DNA of 9,716 bases from Desulfobacterales bacterium (lineage in GTDB: Bacteria > Desulfobacterota > Desulfobulbia > Desulfobulbales > BM004), in the NCBI GenBank assembly GCA_012974315.1, contig JAAXQI010000217.1, forward strand, positions 1-9,716, given 5' to 3'. The position numbers and the translations under genes were made by a program. Numbering within the stretch: the first letter of the stretch is position 1; each line of letters begins with the position of its first letter. Below are positions 1 to 7,463 of the stretch, in pieces. Below the pieces are notes generated by a model. That model had not been told where the DNA came from, did not search any database, and was given only the letters and a program-made list of their open reading frames with translations.

Positions 1-10
1 GTATAAATAA

Positions 11-17
11 AAGGAGG
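11..17 (+). promoter_or_regulatory. Ribosome binding site deciding the start of the rhodanese selenoprotein
   Basis: AAGGAGG is a near-perfect Shine-Dalgarno sequence. It directly abuts the ATG at 18, which leaves no spacer, but lies 9 nt from the ATG at 27. The in-frame ATG at 27 is therefore the better start, giving MGVLDYF at the N-terminus. No promoter can be judged because only 10 bases lie upstream. Confidence 0.8.
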
Positions 18-26
18 ATGAAAATT

Positions 27-869
27 ATGGGGGTTTTGGATTATTTTAAGTCGATTCCAACCATGACCGCCGATGAAGCCCGGCGGTTTTTGTCTGAAAA
101 GCACCCTGATGAATACAACCTGGTGGATGTACGTCAACCGGCGGAATATGAGAGGGATCATATTCCAGGAGCAATTTTGATTCCTCTGGCTGAATTACAG
201 AAAAGAAAGGATGAGATTGATCCCAATAAGCCGACAGTAGTTTACTGAGCTGCAGGAGTGCGCAGCCGGTCGGCTGCAACGTTTTTGCTCGGGACAGGAT
301 TGAAAAATGTTTACAACATGGAAGGCGGTATTCGAGCCTGGAAAGGCATGGTTGCCCATGGCCTGCCGGAGGCGGGTATGGCCTATTTTTCTCCTGCTGC
401 CAATGGGGAGGAGATTGTTGGCCTGGCCTGGGCATTGGAGGAAGGTTCTAAGCATTTTTACCAGGGTGTATCGGAACATTTTACTGATGACCCTGAGGCT
501 CAGAAGATGTTTGAGTGGCTGGTGTCAGCAGAAAAAAATCATGAAAAGCATTTACTGGAAACCTATGAAGGGTTGACAGGAGTGCAGCCCGATTTTGTAA
601 AGCTCCGAGCCAAGTTCAGTGACAGTTTAAGCGGAACTGTCATGGAGGGAGGGATCCCTGTTAAAGAAGGGCTTGAGTGGATAAAAGGCAAGGATGTTTC
701 CGAAAGCCTTGAGTTGGCGATGGCCATGGAGGTTAATGCCTACGACCTGTATGTCAAAATGAGCAGGGCTATTGATGATAAGCCGGCACAACAGATTTTT
801 GAGAAATTATCTGAAGAGGAACAGAGTCATCTTCAGAAACTTGCCCGCCTGCTTGATACGCGAGTGTGA
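27..869 (+). CDS. Selenocysteine-containing rhodanese / rubrerythrin (ferritin-like diiron) fusion protein
   Basis: The reading frame is open from ATG 27 to TGA 867-869 except for one in-frame TGA at 246-248; read as selenocysteine (Sec74) it gives 280 residues. Residues 1-110 form a single rhodanese (sulfurtransferase) domain: NLVDVRQPAEYERDHIPGA at 31-49, then VVY-U-AAGVRSR at 71-81 (the active-site loop, where a Cys normally carries the persulfide), then the typical GGIRAW at 100-105. Residues about 127-278 form a rubrerythrin-like four-helix domain with the expected iron ligands: E138/E139, E169-x-x-H172, E235 and E265-x-x-H268. No C-terminal rubredoxin Cys pairs are present. The family knowledge is that rhodaneses move sulfane sulfur and rubrerythrins reduce peroxide; a linked sulfur/selenium redox or oxidative-stress role is inference. 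It has no signal peptide, so it is likely cytoplasmic. The alternative, a nonsense mutation, is unlikely because the TGA falls exactly on the catalytic residue, the frame downstream is intact and a SECIS-like hairpin follows. Automatic annotation would probably split it into a truncated rhodanese (to 248) and a rubrerythrin starting at GTG 258. Confidence 0.9.
246..248 (+). other. In-frame UGA read as selenocysteine (Sec74)
   Basis: The TGA replaces the catalytic Cys of the rhodanese signature VVYC-x-x-G-x-RS. Flanking codons on both sides encode conserved rhodanese residues in one frame. Other genes here (Na/Pi transporter, aconitase, and this gene's own end) terminate at TGA, so a general reassignment of UGA does not explain it. 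Confidence 0.88.
262..277 (+). promoter_or_regulatory. Bacterial SECIS-like hairpin for Sec insertion
   Basis: GCAGCC (262-267) pairs perfectly with GGCTGC (272-277) around the tetraloop GGTC (268-271). The first loop G is 19 nt after the UGA. Known bacterial SECIS elements lie inside the coding region just after UGA and carry a short apical loop with an early G; the well-studied E. coli fdhF element also has GGUC in its loop. The position and loop fit SelB binding. A competing pairing, GCTGC (249-253) with GCAGC (262-266), is also possible. Confidence 0.8.
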
Positions 870-1088
870 GACAAGAAGCGTCACGTGATGATATTCCGAC
901 GGATTTGCTGATTTCTGGTGGAAGATTTTCTAGTGCATTGCAGAGGGCCAATATTTTTATGGGTAGAAATCTCAGCAGGCAATAGTATCAACCCTCACAT
1001 TATCCCTATTATTTTAATTAGTTATGGTCTTTTGCAGTCTCCTTTTAATCTTAATGGGGTGTGAAAACCCTTTTTGGGGAGTTCATGA
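870..1088. other. Intergenic region between the selenoprotein and the Na/Pi transporter
   Basis: This 219-bp gap holds no credible ORF. A weak hairpin, GGGT (1057-1060) with ACCC (1067-1070) followed by five T at 1071-1075, could act as a poor terminator, but it sits directly before the next ribosome binding site. No convincing -35/-10 pair is visible, so whether the two genes are co-transcribed is undecided. Confidence 0.4.
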
Positions 1089-2735
1089 ATGACTCTTTCC
1101 GTTCTCGGTACTCTTCTTGGCGGTGTAGGCCTTTTTCTGCTGGGCATGATGCTCATGACAGATGGATTGAAGCTTGCCGCTGGCAAGGCCTTACGCAATA
1201 TTCTTGAGAATTCGACCAAGACTCGAATAAGGGGTGTGCTCTCCGGTGCCTTAATTACCTCAATTGTTCAATCATCAGGCGTTGTAACAATAGCCATTAT
1301 CGGCTTTGTCAACGCTGGCCTGATGAATCTCAGACAGGCCATCACAATAATATATGGTACGAATATTGGCACCACCATGACAAGCTGGCTGGTGGCAATC
1401 ATTGGGTTCAACCTTAATATAAAAGCTTTTGCCTTACCTGCTATCGGCCTGGGAATGATGTTGCGGCTTGCCAAGGGCAAAAGTAAACAGGGCGCCATGG
1501 GAGAAGTCCTGGCAGGATTTGGAATATTTTTTCTTGGAATCGATGTTTTGAAAACAGGCTTTGAAGGTTTTGGCAATGGTATAGAGCTAGCCTGGCAAGG
1601 TGACGGCTTTCTCAGTATCCTGATTTATCTTGGTATAGGGTTTTTATTGACTGTTGTTATGCAATCGTCGAGCGCAGCAATTGCCGTTACATTGACAGCA
1701 ACTGCAGGTGGTGTAATTCCAATCGATAATGCAGCGGTTTTAATCATTGGTGCCAATGTCGGTTCAACCTCCACTGCTGGCCTGGCTGTTATTGGTGCTA
1801 CCCCAAATGCCAAAAGGGTTGCTGCAGCCCATGTCGCATTTAATATCATTACAGGCATGGTGGCTCTTTTACTTCTGCCACTGCTTTTGAAATTTCTTTC
1901 ATCGATGCGGGTTTTATTCGGGCATGATGCCGGTCCTGCGACACTCCTTGCCATGTTCCATACATTATTTAATGTACTGGGGGTTGTGATACTTTGGCCT
2001 CTCACCACGATTATGATTCGTCAGCTCAAGGGGCTTTTTCGCAGCGCTGAAGAGGACGAGGCCAAACCTGTCTATCTGGATAAGAATGTTATCTCTACGC
2101 CTTTTCTTGCTATACATGCCCTGGAAAAGGAGCTTGAGCGGTTGGGAAAAATTGCCAGGCGTATGGCAAAGGGAGCGTTGAGTACCGAGATCAGCATGAG
2201 TCCCCAACTCGCAAAAGATAAAGCTGTTTTTGACCAGCTGGAAATTTCGGTGGGTGATTTTGTCAACCGTATGCAGCGTAGCGATTTGCCGGCAGAGTTA
2301 GATGATGTTTTACCAAATGGCTTACGCATTGCCGGTTATTATGCTTCAATGACTGAACTTGCTTTCATGATTGCGGAAAAACAGAGTGAGACTCAGCCGT
2401 TGCAGGATGAAGGGATTGCTGAGTTATTTAACAATTTTAAAGGGACGGTTGTAAAAATGGTAGAGGTCTCTGATGTGGAACTGGAAGACTTCAGCCTTGA
2501 AACATGTGAAAATAGCCTGCAGGTGGTTATTGATGAGTACCATGATCTGAAAAACATACTTTTACGATTAAGCACCCAGGGTGTTTTACATGTTCGGCAA
2601 TTCGTTGCCCTGCAGGATATGATCAGCTACATGCGCCGTATAGCTGAACTGCCGGCCAAGGCTGCCCGTTATTTGACCGGCTTGACCCAATTTGCTGAGT
2701 TAGAAAAAGAAGGTGAACCGGATGAAACTCCGTGA
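1089..2735 (+). CDS. Na/Pi cotransporter family protein with PhoU-like C-terminal domain
   Basis: This 548-residue inner-membrane protein belongs to the Na+-dependent phosphate cotransporter family (PF02690 / COG1283 type). The two inverted transporter repeats each carry the family signature: QSSG at 61-64 followed by GTNIGTT at 90-96, and QSSSA at 192-196 followed by GANVGST at 221-227. Hydrophobic segments fill residues 1-310. Residues about 328-548 are soluble, helical and charged, matching the PhoU-like tail common in bacterial members; it begins with the typical YLDKNVISTPFLAIHALEKEL. The start ATG at 1089 has GGGGAG at 1076-1081, 7 nt upstream. The ATG at 1085 is in another frame. Length is normal for the two-domain form. 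The role is Na+-coupled phosphate uptake, or possibly export as proposed for some family members; the substrate is inferred from family membership only. No other phosphate genes flank it. Confidence 0.93.
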   Translation: MTLSVLGTLLGGVGLFLLGMMLMTDGLKLAAGKALRNILENSTKTRIRGVLSGALITSIVQSSGVVTIAIIGFVNAGLMNLRQAITIIYGTNIGTTMTSWLVAIIGFNLNIKAFALPAIGLGMMLRLAKGKSKQGAMGEVLAGFGIFFLGIDVLKTGFEGFGNGIELAWQGDGFLSILIYLGIGFLLTVVMQSSSAAIAVTLTATAGGVIPIDNAAVLIIGANVGSTSTAGLAVIGATPNAKRVAAAHVAFNIITGMVALLLLPLLLKFLSSMRVLFGHDAGPATLLAMFHTLFNVLGVVILWPLTTIMIRQLKGLFRSAEEDEAKPVYLDKNVISTPFLAIHALEKELERLGKIARRMAKGALSTEISMSPQLAKDKAVFDQLEISVGDFVNRMQRSDLPAELDDVLPNGLRIAGYYASMTELAFMIAEKQSETQPLQDEGIAELFNNFKGTVVKMVEVSDVELEDFSLETCENSLQVVIDEYHDLKNILLRLSTQGVLHVRQFVALQDMISYMRRIAELPAKAARYLTGLTQFAELEKEGEPDETP

Positions 2736-2839
2736 AATGTTTCAAGAAAGTGGTTATAGTAATTTTTATCAAGAAAAGGTTTCCCTAATGGCAATTTACG
2801 TTAAGTATCAGCCGGGCGCGCCATATTTATCATATTAGT

Positions 2840-3043
2840 ATGAACACAATTTTTGTTCATAAAATAAATAGTGCAAATGCTGCTATTGAACACATGGGAA
2901 ACATTAACCAGGCTTTTTATGAGATATTGGAATCTACGGATGATCTGGTGCAAAACGGTGATGATATACTCAAGTTTACAAGTCATTTGCAATCCATTCT
3001 CAACAAGTTTGATGCAACTGATCATTTGCAGATTAGATCCTGA
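2840..3043 (+). pseudogene. Small ORF resembling the C-terminal tail of a methyl-accepting chemotaxis protein
   Basis: The 67-residue ORF is helical with heptad spacing. Its sequence NAAIEHMGNINQAFYEI, then TDDLVQNGDDILKF and LQSILNKF, resembles the last 50 or so residues of the MCP signalling domain (pattern I..I..IN.a...I followed by L...a..L...L...F at the end). There is no membrane or sensory part. The frame is open upstream only to 2789, and no good Shine-Dalgarno precedes ATG 2840. It could be the stump of a deleted MCP gene or a small unrelated coiled-coil protein. The MCP resemblance was judged by eye and is uncertain. Confidence 0.35.
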
Positions 3044-3065
3044 TGGAACAAGGATGCATGTAAGG

Positions 3066-3150
3066 TAATATCAACAACACGGGCTGGATAAATACTATCC
3101 ACGGGATATTATGATTGGGTAAAAATTACCCGGGTATGAAGTTCCAACCC
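3066..3150 (+). other. Cluster of hairpins, possible structured RNA (no known class recognised)
   Basis: Several complementary segments nest or follow each other. TAATATC (3066-3072) pairs with GATATTA (3105-3111), enclosing TGGATA (3085-3090) paired with TATCCA (3096-3101). Next comes GGGTAA (3117-3122) with TTACCC (3126-3131), where TTACCC can instead pair with the adjacent GGGTA (3132-3136), and GGGT (3132-3135) with ACCC (3147-3150). No poly-T tract follows directly. I did not match it to a known riboswitch. There is no plus-strand gene after it before the terminator at 3301, so it would be a 3' UTR or small RNA element. Confidence 0.25.
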
Positions 3151-3216
3151 TAAAGCTACGAACGACCGCGGGATGGAAAAGAATTATTTTCTTAATGATT
3201 CAAGCAAATTAGATTA

Positions 3217-3248
3217 TTTGTGAATATTCTGGCACGGTTTGTGAATAT
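3217..3248. repeat. 11-bp direct repeat TTTGTGAATAT, 21-bp period
   Basis: TTTGTGAATAT occurs at 3217-3227 and again at 3238-3248, both perfect. The 21-bp spacing is two helical turns, which would suit a protein binding in tandem on one DNA face. There is no obvious gene for it to regulate: the plus strand runs into the terminator and the minus gene starts 3.8 kb away. Confidence 0.5.
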
Positions 3249-3300
3249 ATGATAAGCAAAAGGAAAAATAAGCCTCTCCTTTTTTAAATTCCCTTTCCTA

Positions 3301-3344
3301 AAAACAAAACCCCGACCTACCACCCTAGGTCGGGGTTTTGTTTT
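3301..3344. terminator. Bidirectional rho-independent terminator with a perfect 19-bp stem
   Basis: AAAACAAAACCCCGACCTA (3301-3319) is perfectly complementary to 3326-3344 with a 6-nt loop CCACCC. The GC-rich core is flanked by A-rich and T-rich arms, so both strands give a GC stem followed by U-rich RNA. It lies 27 nt past the stop of the minus-strand AsmA-like gene and faces the convergent plus-strand transcription from the Na/Pi transporter, so it likely ends both. Confidence 0.93.
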
Positions 3345-3370
3345 TTAAATATTTGTTCAATTCCTTTGTG

Positions 3371-6300
3371 CTAATCTGAATCTTTTAATGGTTTTTCGTG
3401 CGGTATGAAAATATTATAAGGCAGCTTAAAAGTTTTTTTGACAATATTAAACAGTGCACCACTGACAGCTTCAAGATGAAGAGGAGTTATGTGTGGGTCA
3501 GGCAACGGTCCTTTAATTGCAACCGGGATGGCCAATAGACTATCGTATTCGCTCATAAGTGTTTGTCCGATGAGAGGCACCTTGAAAACCAAGGTGTCAA
3601 AAGTTTTAAATGGGGCAATGAGAAGAGTCATGTCTGCATCATAGTCGTCCAGATGAACCTCTCCCTGGAGAAAAAGATTAAGGCCCTCACCATGGAGAAT
3701 TGCCCTGTCAAAATGGAGGTTGTTTTCATGTATATGCGTATCGATATCCATCCTGGAAAAAGGAAATCCCTTTTTTCCGGTACTTCCGACTTGTGTTTCA
3801 AAGAGGTCGGTGATATTGACAATCTTGAAAATTTTGGAAAGCAATTTTAGCCTCAGGATTCTGCCCTTGGTTGATTTCATGTAAATATTTCCACTATGCC
3901 AGGCTCCGGATTCTTTTCTTAAATTGGCTTTTAAAGAAAAGTCACCTTCAATAACGTCCTGGTCTACTCCAAGGCATGGCAAAACGTTTTCCAGGCGCAA
4001 TGTATTATTGGAACCGGTTGCAAGTTCAATATGTTGCCCAAGTGCCTCATCTGAATACCAGGTGGACTTGAAGTCGAGATTGCACAACTTTGAAGAGAAA
4101 ATCTCAGTTCTCGTGAGAGCACCGGGAGCCAGTTGTAACTCGCCATGCATATCATACAGGGTATAGTGAACAAGCTGCGTTCCAGTATATAGTGTTGTAG
4201 TGTTGCGAAGAATCGAGTAGGAGCCAAAATCAAAGCCGATCCGCCCAGTTGTTTCCCAGCCTTTTGGTATCAGAAGCTCATCGTTCTGGTTATTTAAAAA
4301 ACCACGTTGGGTTTCTTGCAGCCCGTGCAGCAAATCGTTGAGGGATTTTTTTGAAATAAAGGATGAGGAAAGGTTAATGTCCAGTTGCAAACCCTTCTGC
4401 CCTGCAGCAAGATGTCCCACTCCGGTAACTTTTTCAGTGCCGATATCAAACGCTAAAGCGGTAATTTTTAACTGATTACCAGTGCCGTCCAGAAGAACAT
4501 TTTTTAAAATAACAGGCTCTTCTCCGCTACTATTCTTCAAGAGTAAATTTTCAGCTTTAAGAAGGCCTTTGAAGCGTGTTGCTTCAGGGTGGTCGGCAAA
4601 ATAACTGGCCTCAAAAAAAGCTCCTGAAAAAGTGCCATTTGCAAAAACGCTATGATGAAAGAGCGCGTCAATGGTGTCCGCATTAACAAAGCCCTGCCAG
4701 GAAAGGATAAGGCTTTTGGGGGACAGGCGCCGGAAATCGAGGGTTAAGCTTCCCTGTTCACCGGGAGCAAAAAAAGTCAGTTCATTAATGCGTAAATATT
4801 CGGGAGTATTTTCAAGGTCAATCCTGGCCATAGGCAGTCTATCTCCGGCTAAGCCAGGAAGGATTTTTCCTGCGATAGCTATTTTCTTGTCCTGAAAGGT
4901 TAAGGTCATATTTTCCAGGGTGCAGGGGGTTTTGGGAGCCAGTTTTATCGAGAACCATCCCTTGTTGCTTATCCATTCGGCCAGCTTGGCCTGGAGAGGA
5001 CCGTTTAATTCAATCAGGCCAGACCAGTTTTCCAGTTTCTGGTGGTGGAGTGCTCCTTTTAAATTGAGGGGCTGATCAAGAAAATTGATATCTGCCTTTA
5101 TAATGTCCACTTCCTGGTGCTTAAAAGTTGCCGAGAATTCCTGAGTGGAGACCGGCTCAGGAAGTGAAGGACTGGTAAATGAAAGCTCTTTTGCCTGAAC
5201 ATCCAGTTTGTACTCCCAGGTTTCAGGCTGCATGGACGGACCCTGCAGAGCCCCCTGTGAAACGTTTATGTTTCCGTGCAATGACGTGAGATTGTCCTGT
5301 ATCTTTTGAGGCATTACACCGATTTGTTTGAGCATTGCATAGAAAGACTCTCCATGCACCTGTCCCTGTATTTCATCAATGTTCAACAGGGATTTTCCTG
5401 TCATCCAAGAGACATTGCCACTAGTATTTATGATCTCTTGAAGCCCGGTACGGCCTTTCACCTTCTGCCAGTTGACCTCATCCTGGCCTACATGCAGAGC
5501 TCCCTTATCAATAAAAACAGTTTCAGGGAGACGGTCATATTTGGTTTCAAGCTGCATGTCCTTGACATCTACCCGTGTAATGATTTTGTCGAGTGTGTCA
5601 CCGAGATGCAGTTTCCCGGAAGCTCTGCCTGAAACTTCTTTGAATTTAGAAAGTTCCTGCTGAAAACCATCATGGTCGACAAGTTGCGCCAGAACTGGGG
5701 GAAGGGCTTTCAGGTCTGCATCAATATCAATATCGAGTTTAAAAGCACGTGTTCTATCGGAAAGGTCCAAATACAATTCAGCGTTGCTGCCGAAACTGTC
5801 TCCCATTTGTGCAGCGAGATTTTTACCGGTTAATACGGAGTCTTTGATAAGGATGGGTCCGTCTGCTTTGGAAAGATCTAATTCTGCGCCGGGAACATGG
5901 ATGTCAGCATTGAATGGCTCGGCTTCAATAATCATGGAATCAAGGTCTTCGAAATCAGCAAGTGTTCCTGAAAAACGGTATGCAGCAGTCCGTGCCTCTC
6001 CTCCAAGGACAATATTGCATACAGTCTTTGCAACGATGTTATCTTCCCAAAGAGCCAGTACTCCCTTGCGGATTGCTGTCAGATCCAGGTCTTTGCCGGT
6101 TAAGTCAAGAGTCCAGGTCGGCTCTGGAGTTGTTGCCTGGAGCTCCAGGTCATTGTTTTCCGTAAAAGGATTTCTTTCTATCAGGCCTGACAGGTTGAAT
6201 TGAGGTTCTTTCATTTCAAGATCTTTAATGGTGAGGCGAACCAGCGGACCGGATTTAAGAAGTGTGAAGTCGGCAGACCCAGGCGTCAGAAGTGTTTCGC

Positions 6301-7069
6301 GGTCCTTTTGCCGCACCATAAAGGAGGGCAGGGTGCCATGCAGGCTCCCTTCAATGTTCTGCAGCCCGGTTCCGGTTATACTGCCGGCAAGCCCGGCAGT
6401 GGATTCTACAGGGATCAGGTGTCCCTTAAAAAAAGCACCCACGGATTTGTGCAGTTTGATATTCTGGAAGTCCAGGAAGAATTGGTAGTTTTTGCTGTTT
6501 ATATTAAAATTTCCCTGCAGGTCGAGGCTTCTGCTGAAGGGAGATGATCCGTGCAGGTCTAATTCAGCGTTTTGCTGCTCCATTTTGAGCCTGCCGTCAA
6601 TATTGCTGAATATGTGGATATCCGAGAGCAGAACATCCTTGAAATTTTTATTGGTTTCAACCTTCAGTACCCCGTTTTTAATAAAAACGATGAGTTCCGG
6701 CATGGTCAAATTTGAAGACTTTTCAGTCTGGAATGCTTTTTTGTTTATATAAATTTCAGGGCTTATCAGGTGGATACTTCCCAACATGACTCTGTGATTA
6801 AGAATTAATCGCCAATTGGGATATATCCTCATCTCTGGAACAGAAAACTCAGAGTATTCATTGATAAATCTTGTGTTGGAGAAGGACAGATGAGGAAGAG
6901 GCAGCCAGGCCCAGTGTATTTCCTGTACTGTTACCGGGCTGCGCAGTTTTTTGCTGAGCTGTTCGGTGATAGTTTTTTGTGCTTTATCGAGAACAAGAAA
7001 ACGAGGTGCCAGGCCGAAAAAAAGGACGAGGGCTCCGATGAGAAATATATATCTGGAAAATTTTTTCAT
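3371..7069 (-). CDS. AsmA-like / YhdP-like large envelope protein (putative intermembrane lipid transport)
   Basis: The 1232-residue protein has one N-terminal membrane segment (about residues 6-26, YIFLIGALVLFFGLA) after a short positive MKK start, and the rest is predicted to lie in the periplasm. The start of the mature part (PVTVQEIHWAWLPLPHLSFSN) and the repetitive beta-strand pattern are typical of AsmA-family proteins. The last 200 or so residues match the AsmA-like C-terminal region: a KGRILRLKLLSKIFKIVNITD block, then LNLFLQGEVHLDDY, a hydrophobic stretch and PVAIKGPLPDPHITP. E. coli YhdP is of similar size (about 1266 residues). In that family TamB, YdbH and YhdP form beta-groove bridges carrying phospholipids to the outer membrane; this role is transferred by family. 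The start is the only suitable ATG (7067-7069), but no clear Shine-Dalgarno precedes it. It is apparently monocistronic, with a dedicated terminator. Orthology to YhdP rather than another AsmA member is not settled. Confidence 0.85.
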   Translation of the reverse strand: MKKFSRYIFLIGALVLFFGLAPRFLVLDKAQKTITEQLSKKLRSPVTVQEIHWAWLPLPHLSFSNTRFINEYSEFSVPEMRIYPNWRLILNHRVMLGSIHLISPEIYINKKAFQTEKSSNLTMPELIVFIKNGVLKVETNKNFKDVLLSDIHIFSNIDGRLKMEQQNAELDLHGSSPFSRSLDLQGNFNINSKNYQFFLDFQNIKLHKSVGAFFKGHLIPVESTAGLAGSITGTGLQNIEGSLHGTLPSFMVRQKDRETLLTPGSADFTLLKSGPLVRLTIKDLEMKEPQFNLSGLIERNPFTENNDLELQATTPEPTWTLDLTGKDLDLTAIRKGVLALWEDNIVAKTVCNIVLGGEARTAAYRFSGTLADFEDLDSMIIEAEPFNADIHVPGAELDLSKADGPILIKDSVLTGKNLAAQMGDSFGSNAELYLDLSDRTRAFKLDIDIDADLKALPPVLAQLVDHDGFQQELSKFKEVSGRASGKLHLGDTLDKIITRVDVKDMQLETKYDRLPETVFIDKGALHVGQDEVNWQKVKGRTGLQEIINTSGNVSWMTGKSLLNIDEIQGQVHGESFYAMLKQIGVMPQKIQDNLTSLHGNINVSQGALQGPSMQPETWEYKLDVQAKELSFTSPSLPEPVSTQEFSATFKHQEVDIIKADINFLDQPLNLKGALHHQKLENWSGLIELNGPLQAKLAEWISNKGWFSIKLAPKTPCTLENMTLTFQDKKIAIAGKILPGLAGDRLPMARIDLENTPEYLRINELTFFAPGEQGSLTLDFRRLSPKSLILSWQGFVNADTIDALFHHSVFANGTFSGAFFEASYFADHPEATRFKGLLKAENLLLKNSSGEEPVILKNVLLDGTGNQLKITALAFDIGTEKVTGVGHLAAGQKGLQLDINLSSSFISKKSLNDLLHGLQETQRGFLNNQNDELLIPKGWETTGRIGFDFGSYSILRNTTTLYTGTQLVHYTLYDMHGELQLAPGALTRTEIFSSKLCNLDFKSTWYSDEALGQHIELATGSNNTLRLENVLPCLGVDQDVIEGDFSLKANLRKESGAWHSGNIYMKSTKGRILRLKLLSKIFKIVNITDLFETQVGSTGKKGFPFSRMDIDTHIHENNLHFDRAILHGEGLNLFLQGEVHLDDYDADMTLLIAPFKTFDTLVFKVPLIGQTLMSEYDSLLAIPVAIKGPLPDPHITPLHLEAVSGALFNIVKKTFKLPYNIFIPHEKPLKDSD

Positions 7070-7126
7070 ATGTGGCAGGGTCTATTGGAAAGCCCCATAA
7101 ATATATTGTTGCCTGCAGTGGTGCTG

Positions 7127-7166
7127 AAAAATTACGATTCTTTTAGCGTAAAAATTACGATTCTTT
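7127..7166. repeat. Perfect 17-bp direct repeat, 23-bp period, upstream of the AsmA-like gene
   Basis: AAAAATTACGATTCTTT occurs at 7127-7143 and 7150-7166 without mismatch, separated by 6 bp. It lies 58-97 bp upstream of the minus-strand start codon, next to a minus-strand TATAAC (7171-7176). It could be a tandem operator for the AsmA-like gene or a local duplication; the sequence alone does not decide. Confidence 0.6.
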
Positions 7167-7444
7167 CTATGTTATAATTAAATTGTGCTCTTATCCAGTA
7201 CGCCGGTAACCCGCAAGGCAAGTTTTTCTTTATAAAAACATACTCATCCATTCCAGTATAGTATAATAATGCTTTCATAAAGAACATGCAGGATTAATGT
7301 CTCTATAATCGAGTAGAATTTTCTTCTTTGAACCGTGTGGAAATTTCATGATTTGAGCACTGAGCAATGTACTTTGATACGAGAATATGGTATGTAATCA
7401 CGGTTTTTTATTTTGATATTTGAAGCTTTTGAAGAGAGTCCCGG

Positions 7445-7458
7445 GATTCTCCGGAATC
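7445..7458. repeat. Small inverted repeat GATTC-TCCG-GAATC upstream of aconitase
   Basis: GATTC (7445-7449) and GAATC (7454-7458) flank TCCG, giving a 5-bp stem 46-60 bp before the aconitase start codon. It might be an operator half-site pair or a 5' UTR hairpin, but so short a palindrome can arise by chance. Confidence 0.3.
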
Positions 7459-7463
7459 ATATA

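Noticed and set aside
246..248. TGA as a simple nonsense mutation or as a general UGA reassignment
   Set aside because: It sits exactly on the catalytic residue, the downstream frame is intact and ends properly, a SECIS-like hairpin follows, and other genes in the window stop at TGA.
1056..1079. GGGGT/ACCC hairpin versus CCC pairing with the GGGG of the transporter RBS, as a translational switch
   Set aside because: Only 3-4 bp in either pairing; too weak to support without conservation.
2788..2838. 16-codon ORF ATG 2788 to TAG with an AAGG upstream
   Set aside because: Too short, no recognisable sequence, and no conservation evidence available.
3230..3244. Sigma-54-like TGGCACG motif
   Set aside because: The -12 element is GA instead of GC at the required spacing, so the promoter core is incomplete.
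3563..3850. Plus-strand 95-codon ORF inside the AsmA-like gene, and similar antisense ORFs at 5306-5632 and 5784-6203
   Set aside because: They are antisense to a clear long coding region and show no recognisable domain.
7201..7212. On the minus strand, GGGTTACCGGCG resembles the 3' end of a c-di-GMP-I (GEMM) riboswitch
   Set aside because: The remaining conserved GEMM parts (CAGGGCAAACC, GAAA tetraloop, ACGCAAAGCC) are absent upstream on that strand.
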